Positions 16,028 to 23,805 of a DNA stretch of 64,000 bases are shown here, piece after piece; the first letter of the stretch is position 1; every line of letters starts with the position of its first letter. The translations under genes and the position numbers were made by a program. The notes under the pieces are model-generated. The model was not told where the DNA came from. It saw only the letters and a list, made by a program, of their open reading frames with translations, and ran no database searches. This DNA is from Acidimicrobiales bacterium (GTDB lineage Bacteria > Actinomycetota > Acidimicrobiia > Acidimicrobiales > SZUA-35): NCBI GenBank assembly GCA_041394265.1, contig JAWKIO010000006.1, forward strand, positions 186,001 through 250,000, written 5' to 3'.

Positions 16028-16033
16028 AGGCTA
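16028..16033 (-). promoter_or_regulatory. putative -10 box before the M48-like gene
   Basis: TAGCCT on the minus strand. A transcript starting about 7 nt downstream would have a 20-nt leader carrying GGAGG (16006-16010 region) before the CTG at 15999, or a longer leader before the TTG at 15966. Confidence 0.35.
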
Positions 16034-16074
16034 TCGGAGCCGACTCCGACGGGTGTGCGAACCGTCGAGCATCG

Positions 16075-17145
16075 CTACCCGAGAAGGCGTTCGTAACGCT
16101 CGAGATAGGCGTCGACGAGGCGATCCATCGAGAACTCCTGGGCCCGTTCCCGGCCACGTTCGATCTGGTGGACCACCTCGGGCGAGCGTTCCAGCGCCCG
16201 TTCGATCGCCCGCGCCAGCGCATCGGCATCGCCGACGGCGAAGAGACCGGCGTCGGTGCCGTTGCGACTGGTGAGCCGATACGCGTCGATGTCGCTCGCG
16301 ACCACGGGTGTTCCGGCCGCCATTCCCTCGAGAAGGACCACCCCGAAGCTCTCGCCCCCGAGCGACGGGACACAGAAAACGTCGGCCGCTGCGATGGCTG
16401 CCAGCTTGTCGACCTCCGACATGGGACCCATCCACATCAGCCGGGGATTGTCGGCGTTGGCCTCTCGCAGCGCCGCCGTTTCGGGTCCCGTCCCACCGAT
16501 CCACACGGTGACGTTCTCGGGCAACTGTCGCGACGCTTCCAGCAGGACCGCCAGACCCTTCCGGGGTTCGTGGCGAGCGAGGAAGAAGACGGTGGGGCCG
16601 CCGGTCGGCGCCGGCGCAGCGTTGGCGAAGCGGGCCACGTCGATGCCGTTGAACAGCACCTCGTAGTCGCTCCCGAGATGCCGGCTGGCCATTCGGGCGG
16701 CCTCGTCGCTGACGGCGACGCGAACGTCGAGTCGGGTCACGAGGCGCCGCAGAAGTGGGCGCAGGTAGCGATAGACGGAGATCTCACCACTGGCGTGGAA
16801 GGTGCCGACCAGCGGCACCGGCTTCACGACAAGCGCCGTGAGCGTGGGTCCAGGCGCCAGTGGTTCGTGCAGGTGGAGCAGGTCGAAGCGTTCGTCCCAG
16901 ATCGCCCCGAGCGCCCGGAGCTGGGCCGCGGGATCGGGAGCGACCGGCGCGTACGACCCGTTCTGGGCGTAGGGCATCGAGTTGCCGAGCGGAGTGATCC
17001 AGGGTTCGGGCGGCAGACCATCGCATGGGGCAAGCACCTGGACGTCGATGCCGCGCGCTCGCATCGACCGGGCAAGCCCCAGAACCTGCGCCTGGACACC
17101 GCCCCACACGCCCATGCTGTAGGGGCAGATCATGCCGACACGCAC
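16075..17145 (-). CDS. pimA: PimA-like phosphatidylinositol mannosyltransferase (GT4)
   Basis: Transfers mannose from GDP-Man to phosphatidyl-myo-inositol, first step of PIM synthesis; 356 aa. GT-B fold with N-terminal MRVGMICPYSMGVWGGVQAQ (acceptor-side Gly-rich loop), LHLHEPLAP, GTFHASGE, and C-terminal nucleotide-binding blocks ARHEPRKGL and SLGGESFGVVLLEGMAAGTPVVASD with the GT4 E(x7)E. GTG start at 17145, 5 bp after the patA stop. The pgsA-patA-pimA order, known from mycobacteria, supports this specific role over a generic GT4. Confidence 0.88.
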   Translation of the reverse strand: MRVGMICPYSMGVWGGVQAQVLGLARSMRARGIDVQVLAPCDGLPPEPWITPLGNSMPYAQNGSYAPVAPDPAAQLRALGAIWDERFDLLHLHEPLAPGPTLTALVVKPVPLVGTFHASGEISVYRYLRPLLRRLVTRLDVRVAVSDEAARMASRHLGSDYEVLFNGIDVARFANAAPAPTGGPTVFFLARHEPRKGLAVLLEASRQLPENVTVWIGGTGPETAALREANADNPRLMWMGPMSEVDKLAAIAAADVFCVPSLGGESFGVVLLEGMAAGTPVVASDIDAYRLTSRNGTDAGLFAVGDADALARAIERALERSPEVVHQIERGRERAQEFSMDRLVDAYLERYERLLG

Positions 17146-17150
17146 GCCGT

Positions 17151-18041
17151 TCAGCCCTGATCAAAGAGTGGCTCGAGCACGTGCCACTGGTCGGGTGCGC
17201 GGTCGATCAGCCGCTCGAGTTCGGTGGCGATGCGCTGGGTCACTCTCGCCAGCTCGGGCTTGAGTCGCGCCGACGGGTCGACGTCGATGCGATCGCCGAT
17301 CACGCAGTGGTGCCCGAGCCGCTGGTCCTGTTCGTCGGACACGGCGAAGTAGACGGCACAGGGGTGCAGCGGCGCGCCGGTTCGCCGGGCCAGCATCGCC
17401 GGGCCGGCTGGCAGGGTGGTCGAGCGGCCGAAGAAGTCGACCTCGATCCCGCCGCCCGCCAGATCTCGATCGCTGAGCAGACAGACGACGTGACGCTGGC
17501 GGACGGCCTCGGTCAACGCCGCAAACGCCGAACCGTCGGCCGGGATGACCTGGACGCCGTACGACGATCGCAGCTCGGTGAACCACTCGAAGAGATCGTC
17601 GGGCTGGAGCCGTTCGACCACGGCACTCACCGGGATCTCCGCCACCCGTCCGAGATAGGCAGCCGCCCACTCCCACCCGCCGAGATGGGGAAGGGCCAGG
17701 ATCGGGCCCTGCCCGTTGGCCCGAGCGGAACGGATGTGTTCGTAGCCAGTGACTCGCAACCCTCGTTCGAGCGTGGCCGCAGGGAGGTCGGGCATACGAA
17801 GGGTCTCGGCCCAGTACCTGGCGTACGACGCCATCGCGGCTCTCACCAGCTCGTCGATCGCTGGCTCGTCGAGCTCGGGGCGGACGACCGCGAGGTTGGC
17901 GGCAAGCGCACGAGCCTTCGGCGAACGTCGAGCGCCCACACCGAAACCGATCACTTCCGCGACCGAGATCAGCGACCGGAGGGGCAGCCGCCGGCTGACC
18001 GAGGCGCCGAATCGATAGAGCCGCAGCTCCCTACTCGACAC
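17151..18041 (-). CDS. PatA-like phosphatidylinositol mannoside acyltransferase
   Basis: LpxL/HtrB-family acyltransferase, 296 aa, expected to acylate the mannose of PIM1/PIM2 at the inner membrane face. Catalytic HX4E motif is present as PHLGGWEWA near residue 125; LSDRDLAGGGIEVDFFGR and LPAGPAMLARRTGAPLHPC are typical LPLAT blocks. The GTG start at 18041 lies 60 bp after pgsA; the gap contains two near-copies of a TCGAACGAAG-like motif but no clear terminator. Function assigned from family and from gene order. Confidence 0.87.
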   Translation of the reverse strand: MSSRELRLYRFGASVSRRLPLRSLISVAEVIGFGVGARRSPKARALAANLAVVRPELDEPAIDELVRAAMASYARYWAETLRMPDLPAATLERGLRVTGYEHIRSARANGQGPILALPHLGGWEWAAAYLGRVAEIPVSAVVERLQPDDLFEWFTELRSSYGVQVIPADGSAFAALTEAVRQRHVVCLLSDRDLAGGGIEVDFFGRSTTLPAGPAMLARRTGAPLHPCAVYFAVSDEQDQRLGHHCVIGDRIDVDPSARLKPELARVTQRIATELERLIDRAPDQWHVLEPLFDQG

Positions 18042-18101
18042 GCAACCCGCTTCGTTCGCCGCACTTCGTTCGACGCACGTCGCCGGCGCTCCCGCGATCG
18101 A

Positions 18102-18794
18102 TCAGGGCTGGCGGCGGCTGCGAACCGGCGAGCGACGGCTCCGCCGGGCGGCGCGAGCCTGGCGACGGCGGGCCGCCGATGGCGACCGGGCCGGCATGGG
18201 TCGACCGACGCTGGCCTGCTTCCACACCTTCACGAAGCGGAAGGCAGCGGTGGCCGCCGTCAGGGCGAGCATCAGCCAGAGCACCGGAACGAAGAATTCG
18301 TTGAACAACAGCCCGAGGCCGAGCACGACGAACCGCTCGGCCCGCTCCATGAGACCACCGCGAGCGTCGAAGCCCAGCGATTCCGCCTTGGCCCGCTGAT
18401 ACGACACCAATGAAGCCGCGATGTAGAGGCCGAAGGGCAGCAACGCCATGCGCGGGTCGTAGCCCCCACCGCCGCCCGCCAGGTACCAACCGGCGCCGGC
18501 GAACATCAGACCGTCGCTCAGTCGATCCGAGACCGAGTCGAAATACGCGCCCCTCGGGCCGGACGTGCCGCCGGCTTTGGCCACCGCCCCGTCGAGTGCG
18601 TCGGGCAGACCGGTGAGCACGAGTAACAGGAACGCCACGCGGAAGTTGCCGGTGCCGATGGCAACGGCGCAACCGGCGGCCATGGCCACACCGAGCGCCG
18701 TGATGAGATCGGGTGAGACACCCACTCGGTTCAGCGTGCTGCCGATGGGCGACACGACCTTCTCGAAGTTGGTGCGGAACGAGCCGTCGAACAT
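18102..18794 (-). CDS. pgsA: PgsA1-like phosphatidylinositol phosphate synthase
   Basis: CDP-alcohol phosphatidyltransferase, 230 aa, about five membrane helices and a basic C-terminal tail rich in Arg. The signature reads DALDGAVAK...G...D...D, so the normally invariant Arg of DGxxAR is Lys. SYQRAKAESLG and GGLMERAERFVV match the mycobacterial PIP synthase rather than phosphatidylglycerophosphate synthase. First gene of the PIM unit pgsA-patA-pimA. TAGGCT 6 nt before the ATG indicates a leaderless mRNA. Confidence 0.88.
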   Translation of the reverse strand: MFDGSFRTNFEKVVSPIGSTLNRVGVSPDLITALGVAMAAGCAVAIGTGNFRVAFLLLVLTGLPDALDGAVAKAGGTSGPRGAYFDSVSDRLSDGLMFAGAGWYLAGGGGGYDPRMALLPFGLYIAASLVSYQRAKAESLGFDARGGLMERAERFVVLGLGLLFNEFFVPVLWLMLALTAATAAFRFVKVWKQASVGRPMPARSPSAARRRQARAARRSRRSPVRSRRQP

Positions 18795-18800
18795 CGCAAC

Positions 18801-18806
18801 AGCCTA
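18801..18806 (-). promoter_or_regulatory. -10 box of leaderless pgsA transcript
   Basis: TAGGCT on the minus strand with 6 nt to the pgsA ATG at 18794. Confidence 0.55.
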
Positions 18807-18810
18807 TCGG

Positions 18811-18840
18811 GTGCTTGCAGATGGCGGGGTGAGCAAGCAC
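18811..18840. promoter_or_regulatory. operator-like dyad between pgsA and the 18853 gene
   Basis: GTGCTTGC (18811-18818) and GCAAGCAC (18833-18840) form a perfect 8-bp inverted repeat with a 14-bp spacer. It sits exactly between the -10 boxes of two divergent leaderless promoters, where a dimeric regulator could block or co-ordinate both. No regulator gene is adjacent. Confidence 0.45.
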
Positions 18841-18846
18841 TAGAGT
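18841..18846 (+). promoter_or_regulatory. -10 box of leaderless 18853 transcript
   Basis: TAGAGT with 6 nt to the ATG at 18853, directly abutting the dyad. Confidence 0.55.
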
Positions 18847-18852
18847 CTGGCG

Positions 18853-19356
18853 ATGGCCGACCGCTACGACGCACTCACGCCCACCAACCTCATCGCCACC
18901 CTCCGCTCGTTCGAGCGCCGCTACGGCGCCGTGACCGGACCGATGCGCAGCGATCCCGAACTGCTGGCCCGAGCCGATGCTCCCGGTCCCGACGGCGACT
19001 CGATGGTCGACCTGTGCAACCGGGCGCTGCGTGCGGTCTCGATGCTCGGCGCCGAGGCGGAGCGCATCGCCACCCACGTCGATCCGGTCAGCCCGGCGGC
19101 GGCATTCGATCCCGAGACCTGGGCCGACGGCTCCGCCCCGGTGGCCACCATGGCGGAGGCCACCGATGTCATCGCGTCGACCGCCAATCAGCTGGCCGAT
19201 CGCCTCGACGGGCTCCAGAGCGACGAATGGAATCGGACCACCACGATCACCGGCGGCGGTTCGATGTCGCTGATCGATGTCGTGCGTGCCATCGCACGTG
19301 AGGGCGTCGAGACCCTCCGTCGAGCCGAGCGTCAGTTGGAGTGGCTCCAGTCCTGA
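18853..19356 (+). CDS. hypothetical protein, possibly DinB-like helical bundle
   Basis: 167 aa, soluble, no signal or membrane segment. The pattern of amphipathic helices (ALTPTNLIATLRSFERRY, DLCNRALRAVSMLGAEAERIATHV, ATDVIASTANQLADRL) and the central DEWNRTTTI strand-like piece vaguely recall DinB/maleylpyruvate-isomerase bundles, but I see no His ligand triad. Function unknown. It has its own leaderless promoter facing pgsA and converges on the membrane-protein gene at 19376, breaking an otherwise minus-strand block. Confidence 0.7.
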   Translation: MADRYDALTPTNLIATLRSFERRYGAVTGPMRSDPELLARADAPGPDGDSMVDLCNRALRAVSMLGAEAERIATHVDPVSPAAAFDPETWADGSAPVATMAEATDVIASTANQLADRLDGLQSDEWNRTTTITGGGSMSLIDVVRAIAREGVETLRRAERQLEWLQS

Positions 19357-19375
19357 CCCGGCGCACGGCGGCCGA

Positions 19376-19903
19376 TCAGGCGTCGAGTTCGGACCAGTCC
19401 TCGGGGTTGTCCTCGACGAACTGCTCGACGATCGAGCCGTCGACCCCGTCGACCAGCACCAGACCCCGCTTGGTGGGAGGGTTGTCGGCCGAGTAGAGCA
19501 GGATCCGCCAGGTGGGGCGACTCAGCAGACCGCGCCAGCCGAGCTGGGCCGAGGCGTGACCGATCGGGAACCCGACCTCGCGGCTCGACGCGACCAGAGC
19601 GTCTCGCTCGTCGATCTCGAGATTCACGCCGGCGACGATGCTGTAGACACCGACCACGGCCAGGATGATCCCGGCGGCGAGGATTCCCGAGTTCATCAAC
19701 ACGCCCGCACCGTTGACGGCGTAGCCGATCACCAGACAGGCGGCGATGGCGAGATAGATGAAGCCCGGTATCCGGCGCCGATTGTTGTTCGGGAACAGGT
19801 AGTCCTCGTGATCGACCAGGCCCGGTTGGAGGTCGGCAGGCAGCTCGTCGACATGATCGTCAGCGATCGAGTCGTCTGCGGTCGAGTCTTCGGGTTCGCT
19901 CAC
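19376..19903 (-). CDS. small membrane protein of unknown function
   Basis: 175 aa. An acidic N-terminus (Asp/Glu-rich, about 1-35) leads to two adjacent hydrophobic segments (IYLAIAACLVIGYAVNGAGVLM and ILAAGIILAVVGVYSIVAGV), then a soluble C-terminal domain with RPTWRILLYSADNPP and GLVLVDGVDGSIVEQFVEDNPEDWSEL-type sequence. The GTG at 19903 overlaps the HIT gene stop by 4 bp, which decides the start over GTG 19930. Follows thrS and the HIT hydrolase in one unit; not recognised as any named family. Confidence 0.72.
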   Translation of the reverse strand: MSEPEDSTADDSIADDHVDELPADLQPGLVDHEDYLFPNNNRRRIPGFIYLAIAACLVIGYAVNGAGVLMNSGILAAGIILAVVGVYSIVAGVNLEIDERDALVASSREVGFPIGHASAQLGWRGLLSRPTWRILLYSADNPPTKRGLVLVDGVDGSIVEQFVEDNPEDWSELDA

Positions 19904-20448
19904 GTCGGGAACGGTAACGACTCGGGCCACGCTTCACGTAGTCGTGCCCAGGTGTCGCGCAAGGTCATCGGCAACACTCGGGTCTCGGCGATCGCCGTCA
20001 TGAAGTTGGTGTCGGCGTTCCAACGAGGCACGACGTGCACGTGCAGGTGGTCGGGCTCGGATCCCCCACCGGCTTCGCCCTCGTTGACCCCGATGTTGAG
20101 CCCCTGGGGCCGGAACGCGGTGCGAATCGCCTGTGAAGCCAGACGCACCGTGCGCCACAGTTCGTCGAAGGTCTCGGCATCGAGCTCGTCGATGCTCGCC
20201 GCCTTGGCGATCGGCAACACCATGCAGTGGCCCGAGGTGTACGGGAACACGTTGAGCACGCAGAACGTCCGCTCTCCCCGCCACACGATGTAGGTCTGAT
20301 CGTCGGGCAAGCCGGACTGTTCGATCGACTCGAAGAGCGATCGTCCCGCCACCCGAGCGGGCTCGTTCAGCGGTTGACCGTCGGCGGCATTGCCGGTGCC
20401 GAAGGCCGCGAGCTTCCAGCCCGCCCACAGGCGATCGAGGTCACCCAT
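19900..20448 (-). CDS. HIT family hydrolase/phosphorylase
   Basis: 182 aa. The catalytic histidine triad is seen as HLHVHVVPRW near residue 137, with the N-terminal FCVLNVFPYTSGHCMVLP block of the HIT fold. The mycobacterial protein in the same position (Rv2613c, between thrS and pgsA1) is an Ap4A phosphorylase; this gene is a likely orthologue and would degrade diadenosine tetraphosphate, a side product of aminoacyl-tRNA synthetases such as the adjacent ThrRS. Starts 3 bp after the thrS stop. Confidence 0.88.
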   Translation of the reverse strand: MGDLDRLWAGWKLAAFGTGNAADGQPLNEPARVAGRSLFESIEQSGLPDDQTYIVWRGERTFCVLNVFPYTSGHCMVLPIAKAASIDELDAETFDELWRTVRLASQAIRTAFRPQGLNIGVNEGEAGGGSEPDHLHVHVVPRWNADTNFMTAIAETRVLPMTLRDTWARLREAWPESLPFPT

Positions 20449-20451
20449 CGA

Positions 20452-22416
20452 TCAGGCGTGACTCTCGATGTCGGCCTGGATACGAGCGATGAAGTCGTCG
20501 ATCGGGATGTCCCGCTCGACCGCTCCCCCGCGCGGATTGACACCGGCGGTGCCGGCCGCAACGTCGTCGGCCCCGACCACCAACACATACGGCACCTTGT
20601 GGGTCTTGCCGTTGCGGATGCGCTTGCCGAGCTGATCACCGACGACGACCTCGGACCGCAGCCCGAGTTCGTTGAACCGCTCGTCGAGCTGGCGGGCGTA
20701 GTCGGCGTGATCGTCGGACACGGGCAGCACCTGGATCTGGACCGGTGCCAGCCACACGGGGAACGCGCCGGCGAAGTGCTCGACCAGCACCCCGAAGAAG
20801 CGCTCGACGGAACCGAAGAGCGCTCGGTGGAGCATCACCGGCCGATGGGCGGCTCCGTCGTCGCCGATGTACTCGAGCTCGAACCGCTCGGGCAGGTTGA
20901 AGTCGTACTGGATGGTGGACAGCTGCCAGGCCCGGCCGATCGCGTCGCGTACCTTGATGTCGATCTTGGGCCCGTAGAACGCACCGCCGCCCTCATCGAC
21001 CTCGTAGGGAATCTCCTCGGCCACGAGCGCCGCACGCAGATGCTCGATCGCTTCGTTCCACCCCTCGTCGGTACCGACCGACTTCTCGGGCGGGCGAGTC
21101 GACAGCATGGCCTCGAACTCCTCGAACCCGAAGGCCCGCAGGACCGACAGCACGAAACCGAGCAGGCTGCGGATCTCACCGTTGGCCTGCTCCTGGGTGC
21201 AGTAGATGTGGCTGTCGTCCTGGGTGAACCCACGGATACGGAGCAGACCGTGCAGGGCGCCCGACAGCTCGTAGCGGTAGACCGTGCCGAGTTCGTAGAG
21301 GCGGAGCGGAAGCTCGCGGTAGGAACGTTGACGCGAGCGATACACCAGGTTGTGCATCGGGCAGTTCATCGGCTTCGGGTAGTACTTGCCGTTGTCCATC
21401 TCCATCGGGGGGTACATGGACTCGGCGTAGAAGTCGAGGTGCCCGGAGATCTCGAACAGCTTCGAGTTGGCGAGGTGCGGGGTGTACGCAAACTCGTAGC
21501 CACCGTTCTGATGGCGCTCCCGCGAGTAGTCCTCCATCAGCTTGCGGACGACGGCACCCTTGGGGTGCCACACGGCAAGGCCACCACCCAGTTCGGACGG
21601 GAACGACAGCAGATCGAGCTCGTTCGCCAGCTTGCGATGGTCGCGTAGCGCTGCCTGTTCGAGCCGGTCGAGGTGCTCGGCCAGGGCCTGCTTGGAGTCC
21701 CACGCCGTGCCGTAGATGCGCTGCAACATCGGGTTCTTCTCGCTGCCTCGCCAGTAGGCGCCGGCAACCGACATGAGCTTGAAGTGGCCGAGATGGCCGG
21801 TGTGCGGGACGTGCGGCCCGACACACATGTCGACGAACGCGTCGGTGTTTCGGTAGAAGCTGATGACGTCGCCGCCGGCCTCGGTGGCCAGCTCGTCGTC
21901 GAGCGCACCACCGTTGCCCGACACGGCGTCGATGATGCTCTGCTTGTAGGGGTGTTGGGCCATCAGTTCGAGCGCCTCGGCCGGCGACGCCTCGGTCCGC
22001 ACGAATGGCTGGCGGGCCTTGATGATCTCGCGCATCTTGGCGTCGATGGCCTCGAGGTCGTCGTCGGAGAAGGTGGCCTTCCCCGGCAGTTCGAAGTCGT
22101 AGTAGAAGCCGTCGGCGATGGCCGGGCCGATGGCGAAGGTGGCGCCGGGATACAACTCGAGCACAGCCTGGGCCAGGACGTGGGCGGTGGAGTGGCGGAT
22201 CGTGTGCAGACCCTCAGGCGAACTGGGGGTGACGATCGCGACGCTCTGGCCATCGGCCAGGGCCACATCGAGGTCTTGGGGCGTCCCGTCGACCACGGCG
22301 ATCAGTGCATCCTTGGCCAGCCGGGCACCGATGCTCGCTGCCAGGTCGGCCGCCGTCGATCCCTCGGGGAGGGCTCGTACGGACTCGTCGGGAAGTTTCA
22401 CACTGATCTCGGACAC
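20452..22416 (-). CDS. thrS: threonyl-tRNA synthetase
   Basis: Charges tRNA-Thr; 654 aa from the chosen start. Order: TGS domain (1-60), editing domain with HSTAHVLAQAV and SEASPAEAL region, class II catalytic core with zinc ligands (PMNCPMHN, then FTQDDSHIYC) and motif 3 region RPVMLHRALFGSVER, and C-terminal anticodon domain ending with the VLVVGADD block. GTG 22416 is preferred because TACACT sits 7 nt upstream (leaderless); an ATG at 22500 would add 28 basic residues. Confidence 0.97.
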   Translation of the reverse strand: MSEISVKLPDESVRALPEGSTAADLAASIGARLAKDALIAVVDGTPQDLDVALADGQSVAIVTPSSPEGLHTIRHSTAHVLAQAVLELYPGATFAIGPAIADGFYYDFELPGKATFSDDDLEAIDAKMREIIKARQPFVRTEASPAEALELMAQHPYKQSIIDAVSGNGGALDDELATEAGGDVISFYRNTDAFVDMCVGPHVPHTGHLGHFKLMSVAGAYWRGSEKNPMLQRIYGTAWDSKQALAEHLDRLEQAALRDHRKLANELDLLSFPSELGGGLAVWHPKGAVVRKLMEDYSRERHQNGGYEFAYTPHLANSKLFEISGHLDFYAESMYPPMEMDNGKYYPKPMNCPMHNLVYRSRQRSYRELPLRLYELGTVYRYELSGALHGLLRIRGFTQDDSHIYCTQEQANGEIRSLLGFVLSVLRAFGFEEFEAMLSTRPPEKSVGTDEGWNEAIEHLRAALVAEEIPYEVDEGGGAFYGPKIDIKVRDAIGRAWQLSTIQYDFNLPERFELEYIGDDGAAHRPVMLHRALFGSVERFFGVLVEHFAGAFPVWLAPVQIQVLPVSDDHADYARQLDERFNELGLRSEVVVGDQLGKRIRNGKTHKVPYVLVVGADDVAAGTAGVNPRGGAVERDIPIDDFIARIQADIESHA

Positions 22417-22423
22417 GGCCGAA

Positions 22424-22429
22424 AGTGTA
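22424..22429 (-). promoter_or_regulatory. -10 box of leaderless thrS transcript
   Basis: TACACT on the minus strand, 7 nt before GTG 22416. It supports this start over the longer reading. Confidence 0.5.
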
Positions 22430-22521
22430 CGGGCCGAATCCCGACGGGTGCGGCCATTTGCCGACGGTCGCACCTCCGACAGCAGTGCCCCGGCAATCAT
22501 CGACCGGTGCTCGCACCAAAT

Positions 22522-22557
22522 GGGACAGAACCGACCGTTTGCGGTCGGTTTCGTCCC
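22522..22557. terminator. hairpin between mshC and thrS
   Basis: GGGAC...GTCCC enclosing ACCGACCG-TTTG-CGGTCGGT gives a near-continuous stem of about 15 bp with a 4-nt loop. It lies 31 nt after the mshC stop and about 100 bp before the thrS start. No long T-tract follows on the minus strand (only ATTTGG), so termination may be partial or Rho-assisted. Confidence 0.55.
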
Positions 22558-22587
22558 CTTTCGCTCGGACGCCCGAGTTCGGGGTCC

Positions 22588-23709
22588 TCAGTCGATGCGG
22601 ACGCCGAGCAGCAGTGCGGCGGTGGACACGCCCTCGCCGCGCTCAGCGGCAGCGTCGATGGCAGCGATGGCGGCCGGGGTGTCGAGGTCGTTGTCGAGTG
22701 CGGCCCGCACCTCGTCGAGCGCGCCGTCGCCGATCCCGGCGGCCAACCACTTCTCGAGCCGAGCGGCGGCGGTCGGCATGATGTCGTCGTTCCACTCCCA
22801 CTCGAAGCGGTAGTGGTTCGAGATGACGCCCAGCCGGATTGCCCGGGGGTCGAAGGTCTTGCGGAGCTCGCTGACGAACACGAGGTTGCCCAGCGACTTC
22901 GACATCTTCTCGCCGTCCTTGCGAACCATCGCCTGGTGCATCCAGTGCCGCACGAACGGTTCGCCGGTGGCCGCCTCGGACTGGGCAGCTTCACACTCGT
23001 GGTGCGGGAAGATCAGGTCGCCACCACCACCGTGGAGATCGATCGTGGTGCCGAGTTCGCGCAACGCCAGCGCCGAGCACTCGATGTGCCAGCCGGGGCG
23101 GCCCGGACCCCACAGCGATTCCCACGCCGGCTCGTCGTCGGCCGACGGCTGCCACAGCACGAAGTCGAGCTGGTGCCGCTTGTTGGGATCGTCAGGATTG
23201 CCGCCTCGCTCTCGGGCGTATTCGAGCATCGTGGCTTCGTCGTAGCCCGAGATCGAGCCGAACTTGTCCCACTTGGTGACGTCGAAGTACACCGCACCGC
23301 CGGCCTCGTAGGCATAGCCGCGGTCGAGCACCTTGCCGATGAACCCGCGGATGTCGGAGATCGCGGAGGTGGCACGGGGCTCGCTGTAGCAGGGGATCAT
23401 CTCGAGCGCTTCCATGTCGGAGTGGAAGCGTGCGACCTCGGCCGCCGCAAGGTCGAGGTAGTGCACCCCGAGTTCGCGGGCCTTGTCGAGGATCGAGTCG
23501 TCGACGTCGGTGATGTTGCGCACGGTCCGGGTCTCGTGGCCGAGATCGCGCAGGCGGCGCTGGAGCACGTCGTAGCCGAGGTACACCGCCGCATGACCGA
23601 GGTGGGTGGCGTCGTAGGGCGTGATGCCACACGTGTAGATGTTGACGATGGGTCCCGGCTCGAAGGGAACGACCGATCGGCGTGCGGTGTCATAGAGGCG
23701 CATGGTCAC
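22588..23709 (-). CDS. mshC: MshC, cysteine ligase of mycothiol biosynthesis
   Basis: ATP-dependent ligation of Cys to GlcN-inositol; a CysRS paralogue of 373 aa. The diagnostic MshC block TCGITPYDATHLGHA replaces the CysRS HIGH-type sequence; zinc ligands appear in YTCG, GWHIECSALA and FPHHECEAA; KMSKSLGN is the second class I signature. The tRNA anticodon-binding C-terminus of CysRS is absent, as in MshC. GTG 23709 chosen because TAGCCT lies 7 nt upstream; ATG 23703 is the alternative. Indicates that the organism makes mycothiol. Confidence 0.93.
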   Translation of the reverse strand: MTMRLYDTARRSVVPFEPGPIVNIYTCGITPYDATHLGHAAVYLGYDVLQRRLRDLGHETRTVRNITDVDDSILDKARELGVHYLDLAAAEVARFHSDMEALEMIPCYSEPRATSAISDIRGFIGKVLDRGYAYEAGGAVYFDVTKWDKFGSISGYDEATMLEYARERGGNPDDPNKRHQLDFVLWQPSADDEPAWESLWGPGRPGWHIECSALALRELGTTIDLHGGGGDLIFPHHECEAAQSEAATGEPFVRHWMHQAMVRKDGEKMSKSLGNLVFVSELRKTFDPRAIRLGVISNHYRFEWEWNDDIMPTAAARLEKWLAAGIGDGALDEVRAALDNDLDTPAAIAAIDAAAERGEGVSTAALLLGVRID

Positions 23710-23716
23710 GGGTCGG

Positions 23717-23722
23717 AGGCTA
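23717..23722 (-). promoter_or_regulatory. -10 box of leaderless mshC transcript
   Basis: TAGCCT on the minus strand with 7 nt to GTG 23709 and 13 nt to ATG 23703. Confidence 0.45.
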
Positions 23723-23792
23723 CCGGCGCCACGGCGTCGGACCGAATCGGAACTCGGGTCACCAGATCGGCGTAACGGGCGCCTGTATCTGC

Positions 23793-23798
23793 TAGTCA
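23793..23798 (+). promoter_or_regulatory. -10 box of enoyl reductase transcript
   Basis: TAGTCA, 7 nt before GTG 23806. The intervening AAGGGG could act as a weak Shine-Dalgarno, so leaderless translation is less certain here. Confidence 0.4.
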
Positions 23799-23805
23799 AA
23801 GGGGC

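Noticed and set aside
22588..23709. second cysteinyl-tRNA synthetase
   Set aside because: The GITPYDATHLGHA block and short length without an anticodon domain fit MshC, not CysRS.
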